Shown piece by piece: positions 19,901-26,952 of a stretch of DNA of 64,000 nt. Below the pieces are notes generated by a model. The model was not told the origin of the DNA. It ran no database searches and was given only the letters and a program-made list of their open reading frames with translations. How positions within the stretch are numbered: position 1 is the first letter of the stretch; every line of letters starts with the position of its first letter. A program made the position numbers and the translations under genes. Source of the stretch: Chryseobacterium limigenitum (lineage in GTDB: Bacteria; Bacteroidota; Bacteroidia; Flavobacteriales; Weeksellaceae); contig NZ_FPKW01000007.1 in NCBI RefSeq assembly GCF_900114875.1, positions 62,001 through 126,000 of the forward strand, given 5' to 3'.

Positions 19901-20836
19901 CTGATAGTTGTCGTATCTCGTAATTAAAGCTGTTGCAGGTAAATTGGCATCTACAGCCTGCACTCTTTTTCCGACTCCTTTGTCGAAAGTTATATAGTAA
20001 TAAGCAAAGTCATCATAAATGTTTTTTAGATGATTTGCTCTGTCGTTTCTTGTTTCTACTCTCTTGAAACCATTACCGTTTCCGGTATCATATAGGTTGT
20101 ATCCGGTAGGACCTTGCGCATAAAATAAAGCATAATCATTATCATTCCAAACCCCGTCATCTTCACCTACAACCTGTATGGCATTTTCTTGCAAAGCACT
20201 GTATTTTACATCCTGATTGTGTTCAGGAAGCATAATTCCGCCATTACCGTAGACTCTTAAATTTTTAGGATTTACTGAAGAAGGGTTAATTCCGTTATCC
20301 TGTAAAAACTGTCTTGTAATTTTAAAAATTCCAGACTTGTCAACCTTTATTTTATAAAAACCACCGGTTGAAAGAGGATTATTTGTTGTTCCGACTTTAG
20401 CTGCATTTCCAAAATTATTTGATAAAGATGTTTCAGAAACATCAAATGATGAAAGTCTTTGAACATTTCCTCTTGTATTTTTAAACAGAGAAACACTGAT
20501 GGTGGCGTATCTTTCCCCTTCAAGATAATAATACGCTACATCTTTAACTTCGTAGTTGGGTAATAAATCTTTATTTAATTCGAATAAATCTCTGCTGGAA
20601 ACACTTTCCCAAACTAGATTAGAAATTTTTAGCTGCTTTTCTCCAATTTTTTGCTTGGTTGTGATAAAAACATTATTTTGGCCATACGAAAAACCCTCAT
20701 TTTTAAAGTTTGGGAGATTCAGCTTTGTTTCACCGAAATCTTGGATTTTGGCACCATCCCAATTGATGGTTGTTTTTTGAGCCCAAATCGTTGATATAAA
20801 GCTTAATAGGAATAAAAGCGTTATTTTTTGTTTCAT
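16928..20836 (-). CDS. porU: Type IX secretion sortase PorU (C25 peptidase)
   Basis: A 1302-residue surface-attached protease that removes the C-terminal sorting domain of cargo and links it to the cell surface. The signal peptide ends at about residue 19 (TIWAQ). The gingipain-type catalytic domain spans about 540-900, with the His-Cys dyad visible as FGHGG (His794) and STITCEF (Cys832). A FlgD-like C-terminal domain (NWPNPFTNKTYIQFEHN to VEKMVLLK) resembles a sorting domain that PorU retains. The order porV-porU-gldJ is as in Flavobacterium johnsoniae. Confidence 0.96.
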   Translation of the reverse strand: MKQKITLLFLLSFISTIWAQKTTINWDGAKIQDFGETKLNLPNFKNEGFSYGQNNVFITTKQKIGEKQLKISNLVWESVSSRDLFELNKDLLPNYEVKDVAYYYLEGERYATISVSLFKNTRGNVQRLSSFDVSETSLSNNFGNAAKVGTTNNPLSTGGFYKIKVDKSGIFKITRQFLQDNGINPSSVNPKNLRVYGNGGIMLPEHNQDVKYSALQENAIQVVGEDDGVWNDNDYALFYAQGPTGYNLYDTGNGNGFKRVETRNDRANHLKNIYDDFAYYYITFDKGVGKRVQAVDANLPATALITRYDNYQVIDNDQKNLLKVGRIWVEDAPFTTEKTITLNTNSPIQGSDVIKYGTRAVGYKAQQDILTVSINNQNPIPFSVPANTSNYIYDFHPIKYEGTVTGLTGNQITFKYTPNITLNPNGTFYMDYVEVQYKENLSFNGSQMNFRDFSLASGTNTGYGFSIANTSAMEQVWDVTDITNANRRVNKATGNTNFNFGYITGDQNFNNEFVAFRADAAFTPQFVERIANQDLSSLQNIDYLILTTPEMMGQAQRLANYHQTKSNFAVQIVDINKIYNEFGSGSRDLTAIRDFVTKLNTPAGKLKYVFILGDTSYDYKNRISNNSNVVSSYESEASGDFVNSFVTDDYIVMTQPQTAQFITSNLPDLPVGRIPAANTTEASNMMDKVLAYYNSLPSQSTPFGEWRMKLDFVVDDDHDENSSAIPIPFHTTMNNALVSVFEQTGPTLKEYNVRKLYLDAFQAQSTAGGQRYPQVNQAISNDIGNSLYLFYFGHGGINGWAQERVLTTDEIQNSNNFSNIYSRFPFVSTITCEFTLWDDPETFSAGEQFIKLKQGGVSTMITSSRAVGIGYGISFTDIYTKEIFKMVNDDFVSLGNAHLNAKKLKGADSNHLKVNLLGDPAMKLSRPKRLLIIDNIETPVPGLIRGLDFVKVKGHINNPNGTINTGFNGRVVINIFDKRLNKKTLNNDGTLTVLNYTEEGSAIVKASGTAVNGVFNVEFYVPKDINYAIGEGRILGYADNKATDVFNNQAVQVGDINPNGINDNEPPKVKLYMNNTNFANGGITNQSPMLLACVTDDTGINSTGSGIGHDITVYLDGQIINTVVLNDFYASGEGNGCLSPSLADYQKGNVTYPFRNLAIGQHQLTFKVWDINNNSTTSTLDFEVKDEADQHLVINRPLNWPNPFTNKTYIQFEHNCDDILDVNVQIYTITGKLVRTLSTPVVAEPFLQGFRTPRQAIEWDGRDDFGSTVAKGTYIFKIFAKSQNQEKCKGSATAVEKMVLLK

Positions 20837-21001
20837 GTTTGATTTTGAAATTTCTAAATTACAAAATAAATGAAAATTTTAGAATTAAATTGCGATACAA
20901 TAAAATTAATTTGTGAACATTTTTCAAAAAAATCAAATCTTTACTTGATTTATTGAATAATTTATTTTTTCTTTGTACTTTGAAAATATTTATAATCGAC
21001 T

Positions 21002-22603
21002 ATGAAAAAACTAAAGTTGTTTTCATTAATAGCATTGAGTTCTACACTTGCATTAACCAGTTGTGGTGGGTCAGGTACCAATAAAGGCGGTGGTACTAAA
21101 AAATTTGTCAGCAAGACAGGTTGGAAGCCAAACGAAAAACAGGGTTGGTTTTTTGCAGGAAAGCAACAGAAGCAAAAAGGTTGGCCAGGAATGGTATATG
21201 TAGAAGGTGGAACTTTTACAATGGGATTAGTGAAAGATGATGTTATGCACGATTGGAATAACTCGCCTCGCAGAATGCAGGTAAGTTCATTCTTTATCGG
21301 AGAAACAGAAATTACTAACTATGAATACCGCGAATACCTTACATGGTTGAAGTATGTATTCCCTCCAAGTGATCCAAGCTTTAAGGAAATCTATAACGGT
21401 GCTTTACCGGATACCTTATTGTGGGATAACAAACTATCCAGAAACGATTTCAACGAAACGTATTTCCGTTCTCCTGAATTCGATTACTATCCGGTAGTGG
21501 GTGTATCTTGGACGCAGGCTAACAGATACTGCGAGTGGTTGTCAGACAGAGCCAACGAAAAAGCTTTAATGCAGGCAGGAGTAATTGCTAAAGATTTATA
21601 CATCAATGAATCTAATAACCAGGGAGGAACTGCATTTAACATGGATAAATTCAAGTCGAATGATCCGGAAATCCAGGGATATATTAACGAAAAAAGGATG
21701 CAGCAAAAAATTGGTATAAAAAGTACCAACCAAAGATTGCTTGCTGCAAACAGAGCTCCAAACGCTGCTATGGTTACCAAATTCAGACTTCCAACAGAAG
21801 TTGAGTGGGAATACGCAGCTCTTGGTATGGCTAAAAATAGAGAATACAATCAATATAAAGGTAAAAAACCTGAAATTGAATTGCTAAGAGGTACTAAAGG
21901 AAGAGACAGAGGTATGTACCTTGAAAACTTCAAAATGGGTACTGGTGATTACTCAGGTATCGCAGGATGGAAAAATGACGGTGCTGCAAGAACTGCAGAT
22001 GTTAGACAATATCCTTCTAATGACCTAGGTATCTATGGTATGTACGGTAACGTTGCTGAATGGACTGCCGATGTTTACAGACCAATTATCGATGAAAGCT
22101 TCAGTGATTTCAACTACTACAGAGGAAACATGCCTCAAGCTGTTGTGAAGAACGGAGACGGAACTTATAAAATGGTTGACGAAAGCAATATTAAGTATGA
22201 TACTTTAGCTGACGGTAGATTGGTTTACAAAAACTTACCAGGTCAGTTTGAAAGAGAAACTGTTGCTGATTACAGAGACTATAGAGATGGCGACAGACAA
22301 TCATCTTTAGATTATAGAACTGCAAGTGATTCTGCTGCTGGTTTCGACATGTATAATTCTCCTAAAACAAGGTTTATTGTAAATGCTAACGGTAAAGTTG
22401 TATTACAAAAAGATACTAAGGAAAGAACTTCTGCTATGAATAACGATGTTAGAGTAGTAAAAGGTGGTTCTTGGCAAGATACAGCATATTGGTTGGATCC
22501 GGGACAAAGAAGATACAAGAATCAAGGTAAAGCTTACGGATGGATCGGATTCCGTGTTGCACAGGATGCTAGAGCTAATGACAAGGCTAGAACTAGAAGA
22601 TAA
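21002..22603 (+). CDS. gldJ: Gliding motility/type IX lipoprotein GldJ
   Basis: A 533-residue lipoprotein with lipobox LALTSC (Cys21). It carries a formylglycine-generating-enzyme-like domain (MVYVEGGTFTMG at about 63; RLPTEVEWEYAALG; YGMYGNVAEWTADV; VVKGGSWQDTAYWLDPGQR; IGFRVAQDA), the architecture of GldJ. In gliding relatives it is needed for motility and for stability of the GldK/PorK-type machinery. The sulfatase-modifying fold here is structural rather than catalytic; I infer that from the family. It is divergent from porU (165-base gap) and ends at a strong terminator. Confidence 0.95.
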   Translation: MKKLKLFSLIALSSTLALTSCGGSGTNKGGGTKKFVSKTGWKPNEKQGWFFAGKQQKQKGWPGMVYVEGGTFTMGLVKDDVMHDWNNSPRRMQVSSFFIGETEITNYEYREYLTWLKYVFPPSDPSFKEIYNGALPDTLLWDNKLSRNDFNETYFRSPEFDYYPVVGVSWTQANRYCEWLSDRANEKALMQAGVIAKDLYINESNNQGGTAFNMDKFKSNDPEIQGYINEKRMQQKIGIKSTNQRLLAANRAPNAAMVTKFRLPTEVEWEYAALGMAKNREYNQYKGKKPEIELLRGTKGRDRGMYLENFKMGTGDYSGIAGWKNDGAARTADVRQYPSNDLGIYGMYGNVAEWTADVYRPIIDESFSDFNYYRGNMPQAVVKNGDGTYKMVDESNIKYDTLADGRLVYKNLPGQFERETVADYRDYRDGDRQSSLDYRTASDSAAGFDMYNSPKTRFIVNANGKVVLQKDTKERTSAMNNDVRVVKGGSWQDTAYWLDPGQRRYKNQGKAYGWIGFRVAQDARANDKARTRR

Positions 22604-22623
22604 TATTTATCAAAAATAATTTC

Positions 22624-22661
22624 AAAAACCTTCCAAATTATTGGAAGGTTTTTTTATTTTT
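22624..22661 (+). terminator. Terminator after gldJ
   Basis: A perfect 13-bp stem (AAAAACCTTCCAA with TTGGAAGGTTTTT), an ATTA loop and a T tract. The T tract runs into the -7 box of murF. Confidence 0.92.
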
Positions 22662-22662
22662 G
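22655..22662 (+). promoter_or_regulatory. -7 box of murF, inside the gldJ terminator tail
   Basis: TATTTTTG matches TAnnTTTG and is formed by the terminator T tract. Only AACT separates it from the murF ATG, so the transcript would be leaderless or nearly so. Confidence 0.6.
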
Positions 22663-22666
22663 AACT

Positions 22667-23938
22667 ATGAATATAGAACAGTTTTACTCTTTATTTTTAC
22701 AATCTAACAGAGTTACCATAGATAGCAGGAAAATAGGAAAGGATGATGTTTTTTTTGCCTTTTCCGGGGGAAATTTCAATGCTGCTACCTTTGCCGAAAA
22801 AGCAGTAAATGAAGGTGCCTTGGCTGTAATTGTAGAGCAACAAGATTTTGAAAATAAAGACAAAAATATTTTCTATGTTCCCTCTACATTGGAGTTTTTA
22901 CAAAAACTGGCGATTCATCACAGAAATCAACTCCAAATTCCTATTATCGGGCTTACGGGAAGTAACGGGAAAACTACGACTAAGGAAATTATTCATGCTG
23001 TACTTTCTGAGAAATACAATGTGCAATATACGTATGGTAACCTGAATAATCATATTGGTGTTCCATTAACCGTACTTTCTATTAAACCTGAACATGAAAT
23101 GGCTGTTATCGAAATGGGAGCCAATCATCAAAAGGAAATAGAATTACTTTGTACAATTTCCCAGCCTAATTTTGGATATATTACTAATTTCGGGAAGGCT
23201 CATTTAGAAGGTTTTGGAGGGTTTGAAGGCGTTATAAAAGGTAAATCTGAACTGTATGATTATCTGAAAAATCACCATCAGACTATTTTAGTCAACGAAA
23301 ATGATCCAATTCAGTCAGAAAAAACGGAGATTTATCAGCCTAAAATTACTTTTGGAAAAGATCATTCAGACTATAATTTTGAATCTTTTTCTGAACAGCA
23401 TTTTGTAGGATTATCATATCAGAATAATAAAGCCTTATCTAAACTTACAGGGGAATATAATTTTACCAATCTTTGTGCTGCTGCGAGTTTAGGATTGCAT
23501 TTCGGAATTGATTTTGAAAAAATTAAGCAAGCCATTCAAAATTACACACCGACGAATATGCGTTCTCAAATCGTTAAAAAAGAAGATAAAACATTAGTTC
23601 TTGATACTTACAACGCCAACCCGAGTTCTATGACAGCTTCTTTACACAATTTTATTACTTTTGAAGGTGCAAAAACGATCATTATTGGTGATATGCTGGA
23701 ACTAGGAGAGGAGAGTGAAAAAGAACATCAAAACATCCTGAAGCTGGCTCAGGATCTTGGTTTCAATGAAATAATAACTGTCGGAGGACATTTTAAAAAT
23801 ATAAATTCCTCAACTTCTGCTTTTCTTAATACAGCGGAATTAATAGAATATTTAAAACTGAATACCATTCAATCAGAAAATATTCTATTAAAAGCTTCAA
23901 GAGGGATTTCTCTGGAAAAAGCGATAGACTTTATTTAG
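22667..23938 (+). CDS. murF: UDP-N-acetylmuramoyl-tripeptide--D-alanyl-D-alanine ligase
   Basis: A 423-residue Mur ligase that adds D-Ala-D-Ala to UDP-MurNAc-tripeptide in the cytoplasm. The ATP loop GLTGSNGKTTTKE lies at about residues 95-107. The central-domain landmarks EMGANHQKEI and ITNFGKAHLEGFGG and the C-terminal-domain motif DTYNANPSSM are all there. The murF type is favoured over other Mur ligases by the N-terminal SRKIGKDDVFFAF segment and by the absence of the MurE DNPR motif. It stands alone from the division cluster; its last 8 bases overlap the convergent Nudix gene. Confidence 0.94.
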   Translation: MNIEQFYSLFLQSNRVTIDSRKIGKDDVFFAFSGGNFNAATFAEKAVNEGALAVIVEQQDFENKDKNIFYVPSTLEFLQKLAIHHRNQLQIPIIGLTGSNGKTTTKEIIHAVLSEKYNVQYTYGNLNNHIGVPLTVLSIKPEHEMAVIEMGANHQKEIELLCTISQPNFGYITNFGKAHLEGFGGFEGVIKGKSELYDYLKNHHQTILVNENDPIQSEKTEIYQPKITFGKDHSDYNFESFSEQHFVGLSYQNNKALSKLTGEYNFTNLCAAASLGLHFGIDFEKIKQAIQNYTPTNMRSQIVKKEDKTLVLDTYNANPSSMTASLHNFITFEGAKTIIIGDMLELGEESEKEHQNILKLAQDLGFNEIITVGGHFKNINSSTSAFLNTAELIEYLKLNTIQSENILLKASRGISLEKAIDFI

Positions 23939-24542
23939 TCTTCGTATTCCAGAATTCTTTTACAATCAGTTCAATGTTTTTAAAAGTGCTTGGGAAAACC
24001 TCATTTTCTATTTGTTTGGTGTTTTTCCAGGCTACTTCGGTAATACCTTCTTCGATTTGAGGTTTTGAGGTGTCTTCTCCAAAGAAGTTCATTTCAAACC
24101 AGTGGGTACATTTCAGGATCTTTTCGCCGTTTCTTTCAATGTAAATGTGATAAGTTGTGTTGATGAAATCTACCAATTCAACATTACTCAGGCCTGTTTC
24201 TTCCTCAATTTCTCTTACGGCAGACTCTTCTCTGGACTCGCCTTTTTCCATTTTACCTTTCGGAAGATCCCATTTTCCAAGCCTTTTGATGAAAAGCATA
24301 TCACCTTTATTGTTATTTACCAATCCGCCCGCAGCTTCTATTATTCTAAAAAGTTTTTGAAACTCAGCCCAGATCTCATCAATATTTTCACCAAATACAT
24401 TGAGTTCTTTTACAGATGTATTCTCCAAAAGATCCAAAGCGATCTCCAAAGTTGTGAAACTTTCGTAGCTGATCTTTTTTTCGAGCTCTTCGGATTGCTT
24501 AGACAGCAATAATTTTTTTTCGTTCACAAAAACTTTATACAT
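23931..24542 (-). CDS. Nudix hydrolase
   Basis: A 203-residue protein with a complete Nudix box at about residues 96-118 (GKMEKGE, then REESAVREIEEETGL), so it should cleave a nucleoside diphosphate-type bond; the substrate is not predictable. The first 60 residues form a small alpha-beta extension (YESFTTLEIALDLLE, VKELNVFGENIDEIWAEF) seen in many flavobacterial homologues. It converges on murF and overlaps it by 8 bases. Its -7 box lies in the leader of the divergent SRPBCC-like gene. Confidence 0.9.
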   Translation of the reverse strand: MYKVFVNEKKLLLSKQSEELEKKISYESFTTLEIALDLLENTSVKELNVFGENIDEIWAEFQKLFRIIEAAGGLVNNNKGDMLFIKRLGKWDLPKGKMEKGESREESAVREIEEETGLSNVELVDFINTTYHIYIERNGEKILKCTHWFEMNFFGEDTSKPQIEEGITEVAWKNTKQIENEVFPSTFKNIELIVKEFWNTKTK

Positions 24543-24545
24543 TTG
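24538..24545 (+). promoter_or_regulatory. -7 box of the SRPBCC-like gene
   Basis: TACATTTG matches TAnnTTTG and overlaps the start codon of the divergent Nudix gene (24540-24542). It lies 34 bases before the ATG at 24580. Confidence 0.5.
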
Positions 24546-24567
24546 TAATTAATTAAGAATTTAAATA

Positions 24568-24575
24568 CAAAAATA
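24568..24575 (-). promoter_or_regulatory. -7 box of the Nudix gene
   Basis: The minus strand reads TATTTTTG, 25 bases upstream of the Nudix start and inside the leader of the divergent gene. Confidence 0.5.
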
Positions 24576-24579
24576 AAAA

Positions 24580-24969
24580 ATGAATTTAGAAGGACGAAAG
24601 ATTATTGTCAATAAATCATCTAAAGAATTATCCGAAATACTAAAAACCCCTGAAAATTATAAAGATTTTATGCCGGACGGTCTTCAAAAGTTTGAAACCA
24701 GAGAAGATGGCTTTAAATTCGGGTTACAGGGAATGCCGGAAATCGCTTTAAAAATAGATGAAGTTACGGAGCAGAAAGCAGTTTTAAAGTCTGCAAGTTC
24801 GAGTTTAGATTTTGCTTTAACGGCAACTTTAAACCCAATCAACGAAAATCAGACTGAAGTACAGATGCTTTTTGAAGGAAAATTCAATCCATTTATCAAA
24901 ATGATGGTAGAAAAACCTTTACAAAACTTCATCAATACCTTAACGGATAAGATTGAAGCTTATAAATAA
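24580..24969 (+). CDS. SRPBCC (START-like) family protein
   Basis: A 129-residue small protein with the alternating strand and C-terminal long-helix pattern of SRPBCC/polyketide-cyclase-like folds. It begins with a strand (GRKIIVNKSS), then a helix (KELSEILKTPENYKDFMP), central strands (FKFGLQGMPEIALKIDEV, LTATLNPINENQTEVQMLF) and a final helix (MVEKPLQNFINTLTDKIEAY). Such proteins bind hydrophobic ligands; the ligand is unknown. It is divergent from the Nudix gene, with promoters that face and overlap each other, and is followed by its own terminator. Confidence 0.72.
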   Translation: MNLEGRKIIVNKSSKELSEILKTPENYKDFMPDGLQKFETREDGFKFGLQGMPEIALKIDEVTEQKAVLKSASSSLDFALTATLNPINENQTEVQMLFEGKFNPFIKMMVEKPLQNFINTLTDKIEAYK

Positions 24970-24974
24970 TATAG

Positions 24975-25001
24975 AAAACCTTCAGTAATGGAGGTTTTTT
25001 T
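24975..25001 (+). terminator. Terminator after the SRPBCC-like gene
   Basis: AAAACCTTCA pairs with TGGAGGTTTT (one mismatch) around GTAA, followed by T residues. Confidence 0.8.
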
Positions 25002-25039
25002 ATGCAATGAAATTTGAAAATCATGATTTGCAGATCCGT

Positions 25040-25185
25040 TAATAGAAGTTTCCTATTGATAATTAGATATTGCTGATTGAATAATATGATTTTCTCATTC
25101 AATAATAAGAATTTACCATGCGTTATTATATATTGACTATTCAATAATAGGATTTTACCATGCGTGTATTTAATTTACCTATGTA
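25040..25185. repeat. Degenerate tandem repeat, 42-base period
   Basis: In the 338-base gap before anmK, ATTCAATAATA followed by a TTTACCATGCGT tail occurs at 25097 and again at 25139 (27 bases, two mismatches, period 42). Two more decayed copies seem to precede them (ATTGAATAATATGATTTTCTC at 25076, given here as its leading words, and TTAATAGAAGTTTCC near 25039). I see no gene or other signal in this gap. Confidence 0.65.
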
Positions 25186-25307
25186 ATTATAGAAGTAGAA
25201 GATTAGAGAAAAGACTTTTACTATGATGATTTTAAGATTTCTTCTGGGTTATTGAATATTGTAGGTATGATAAATAAAGTTTTTTCTGAAAAAATTATTC
25301 TTTATTT

Positions 25308-26351
25308 TTAAGCAAAGACTCCTGAACTATGATCGAATGAACTTCCTGTTGCAGAAGCAAGCACATTAATCTCATTATTAAGCCTTAAAACACCCATAAA
25401 AGCAAAGATCAGTGCTTCTTTATAGTCTATGATTTCTCTTTCAGGAATAATGATCTCAGCGGTAGTTTTTTCTTTAATTTTCTCAATTAAATAAGTATTA
25501 TACGTGCCGCCACCCGTAAAGAGGATATTTTTTAATTTATTTTCATTAATGACTTTAGAAATTTGTTGAGCTATATGTTCTGTACATGTCGCTAAAACAT
25601 CAATAGTTTCAATATTCTCGAACAAAGAGAAAATGTTTTTGTTACACCATTCAATTCCTAATGATTTTGGATGAAACTGTTGATAGAAATCTAATGAATT
25701 AAGTTTTAATAATAATTCGTCATTAATTTCCCCTGTTTTCGCAAGATCTCCGTTTTCATCAAAGCTTTTATTGAATTTTTGAACTAATTTATTCAATACG
25801 ATATTAACAGGAGCGATGTCAAAAGCTATTCTTTTATCATTAATTTTTAACGAAATATTAGAAAAACCGCCTAAATTAAGACAAGCGTTGTATTGAGAAA
25901 ACAACAATTCGTCACCAATCGGAACTAGTGGTGCGCCATTTCCACCCATCAAAACGTCCTGAGAACGGAAATCGTAAATTACAGGTAAACCGGTTTCTAT
26001 TTTAATGGCTCTTCCGTCTCCAATTTGTAGGGTGAATTTTTTTTGAGGCTGATGAAAAACCGTATGACCATGAGAAGCGATCAGATCAATATTTTTTAAT
26101 TCAAATTTTTGAATGAAATCTTGAGTAAGTTTTCCTAAATAAAAACCGTATTCTGAATGTAATTCTAATAATTCTTCTGCAGAAAGGTGAATCGAATTAC
26201 GGAGTTTATCTTCCCAGATTTTAGGATAAGGAATTGTCTCGGCCTTTATGATCTGAAAACTCCAGGTTTCCTTTTTTTCGAATGCTGCATAGCAGATATC
26301 CAGGCCATCCAGGCTGGTTCCAGACATTAATCCTATTGCATGCAAGATCAT
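25308..26351 (-). CDS. anmK: Anhydro-N-acetylmuramic acid kinase
   Basis: A 347-residue sugar kinase of the ASKHA fold that phosphorylates and opens 1,6-anhydro-MurNAc from cell-wall turnover. The opening GLMSGTSLDGLDI is diagnostic. Also present are ASHGHTVFHQP, NLGGFSNIS, FDIAPVNIVLN and the C-terminal FTGGGTYNTYL. The length is near the family norm. It lies 9 bases downstream of lptC on the same strand, so it is probably the last gene of the barrel-lptC-anmK unit, which links envelope assembly and wall recycling only by position. Confidence 0.95.
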   Translation of the reverse strand: MILHAIGLMSGTSLDGLDICYAAFEKKETWSFQIIKAETIPYPKIWEDKLRNSIHLSAEELLELHSEYGFYLGKLTQDFIQKFELKNIDLIASHGHTVFHQPQKKFTLQIGDGRAIKIETGLPVIYDFRSQDVLMGGNGAPLVPIGDELLFSQYNACLNLGGFSNISLKINDKRIAFDIAPVNIVLNKLVQKFNKSFDENGDLAKTGEINDELLLKLNSLDFYQQFHPKSLGIEWCNKNIFSLFENIETIDVLATCTEHIAQQISKVINENKLKNILFTGGGTYNTYLIEKIKEKTTAEIIIPEREIIDYKEALIFAFMGVLRLNNEINVLASATGSSFDHSSGVFA

Positions 26352-26360
26352 AGCAGGTAT

Positions 26361-26951
26361 TTATTTTTTAGATTCGGATAATTTGGTTGTGCTGAAATTC
26401 CCTGAATTTTTATAGAAAGTATATTCAGAAAAGTCATCTTTAGCAGTCATTCCATTGGCTCCGATAAGGGTAGATCCGTCTTCCATCGTTACAAAAACGG
26501 TATCACGCGTAAATATTCTTTGTTTTTTCTGATCCCAAAAAATACTCTGCATGGCAAATTTTTGTCCTTCGTTTGTGGTAATTCTTACGTCACCTTTTGC
26601 TTCGTAGAATTTTTTATATTCAAAAATCCGGGCATATTTTGCGGTGATTCTTCCGGGAATTTTAGGCTTTTTTTTGTCGAAAAATTCTATATTAATTCCT
26701 TTTCTAGCGACAGTATACGGGCTGTCTATCAATTCATATTTTTCGATCATAGGAGCGAGTGCTTTCATGCTTATAAAACCGGAATCTCTTTGAACAATCT
26801 TAGCATTGTGAATGATTGTAGAAGGAAAATTTTTGCTTTGAAGACCTTTGGATTTGGTAAGATCTTCTTCACAGGATGTCAATACAAAAAATATAGCACA
26901 ACTAAAAAGGTATGCTATATTTTTATATGATATGTTTTTTATAAACTTCAT
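26361..26951 (-). CDS. lptC: LPS export periplasmic protein LptC
   Basis: A 196-residue lipoprotein. I start at MKFIKNIS (26951) rather than at the upstream ATG, because that places a proper signal and lipobox (FFVLTSC, Cys27) at the N-terminus and avoids overlapping the upstream gene. The body has the repeated strand pattern of the LptA/LptC jellyroll: AKYARIFEYKKFYEAKGDVRI (in part), DQKKQRIFTRDTVFV, LIGANGMTAKDDFSEY, KNSGNF. It would bridge LPS from LptB2FG to LptA. It follows the barrel gene by one base, so cotranslation is likely. Confidence 0.85.
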   Translation of the reverse strand: MKFIKNISYKNIAYLFSCAIFFVLTSCEEDLTKSKGLQSKNFPSTIIHNAKIVQRDSGFISMKALAPMIEKYELIDSPYTVARKGINIEFFDKKKPKIPGRITAKYARIFEYKKFYEAKGDVRITTNEGQKFAMQSIFWDQKKQRIFTRDTVFVTMEDGSTLIGANGMTAKDDFSEYTFYKNSGNFSTTKLSESKK

Positions 26952-26952
26952 T

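Noticed and set aside
25097..25169. Possible CRISPR array
   Set aside because: Only two good copies, no regular unique spacers and no cas genes; simple tandem repeat.
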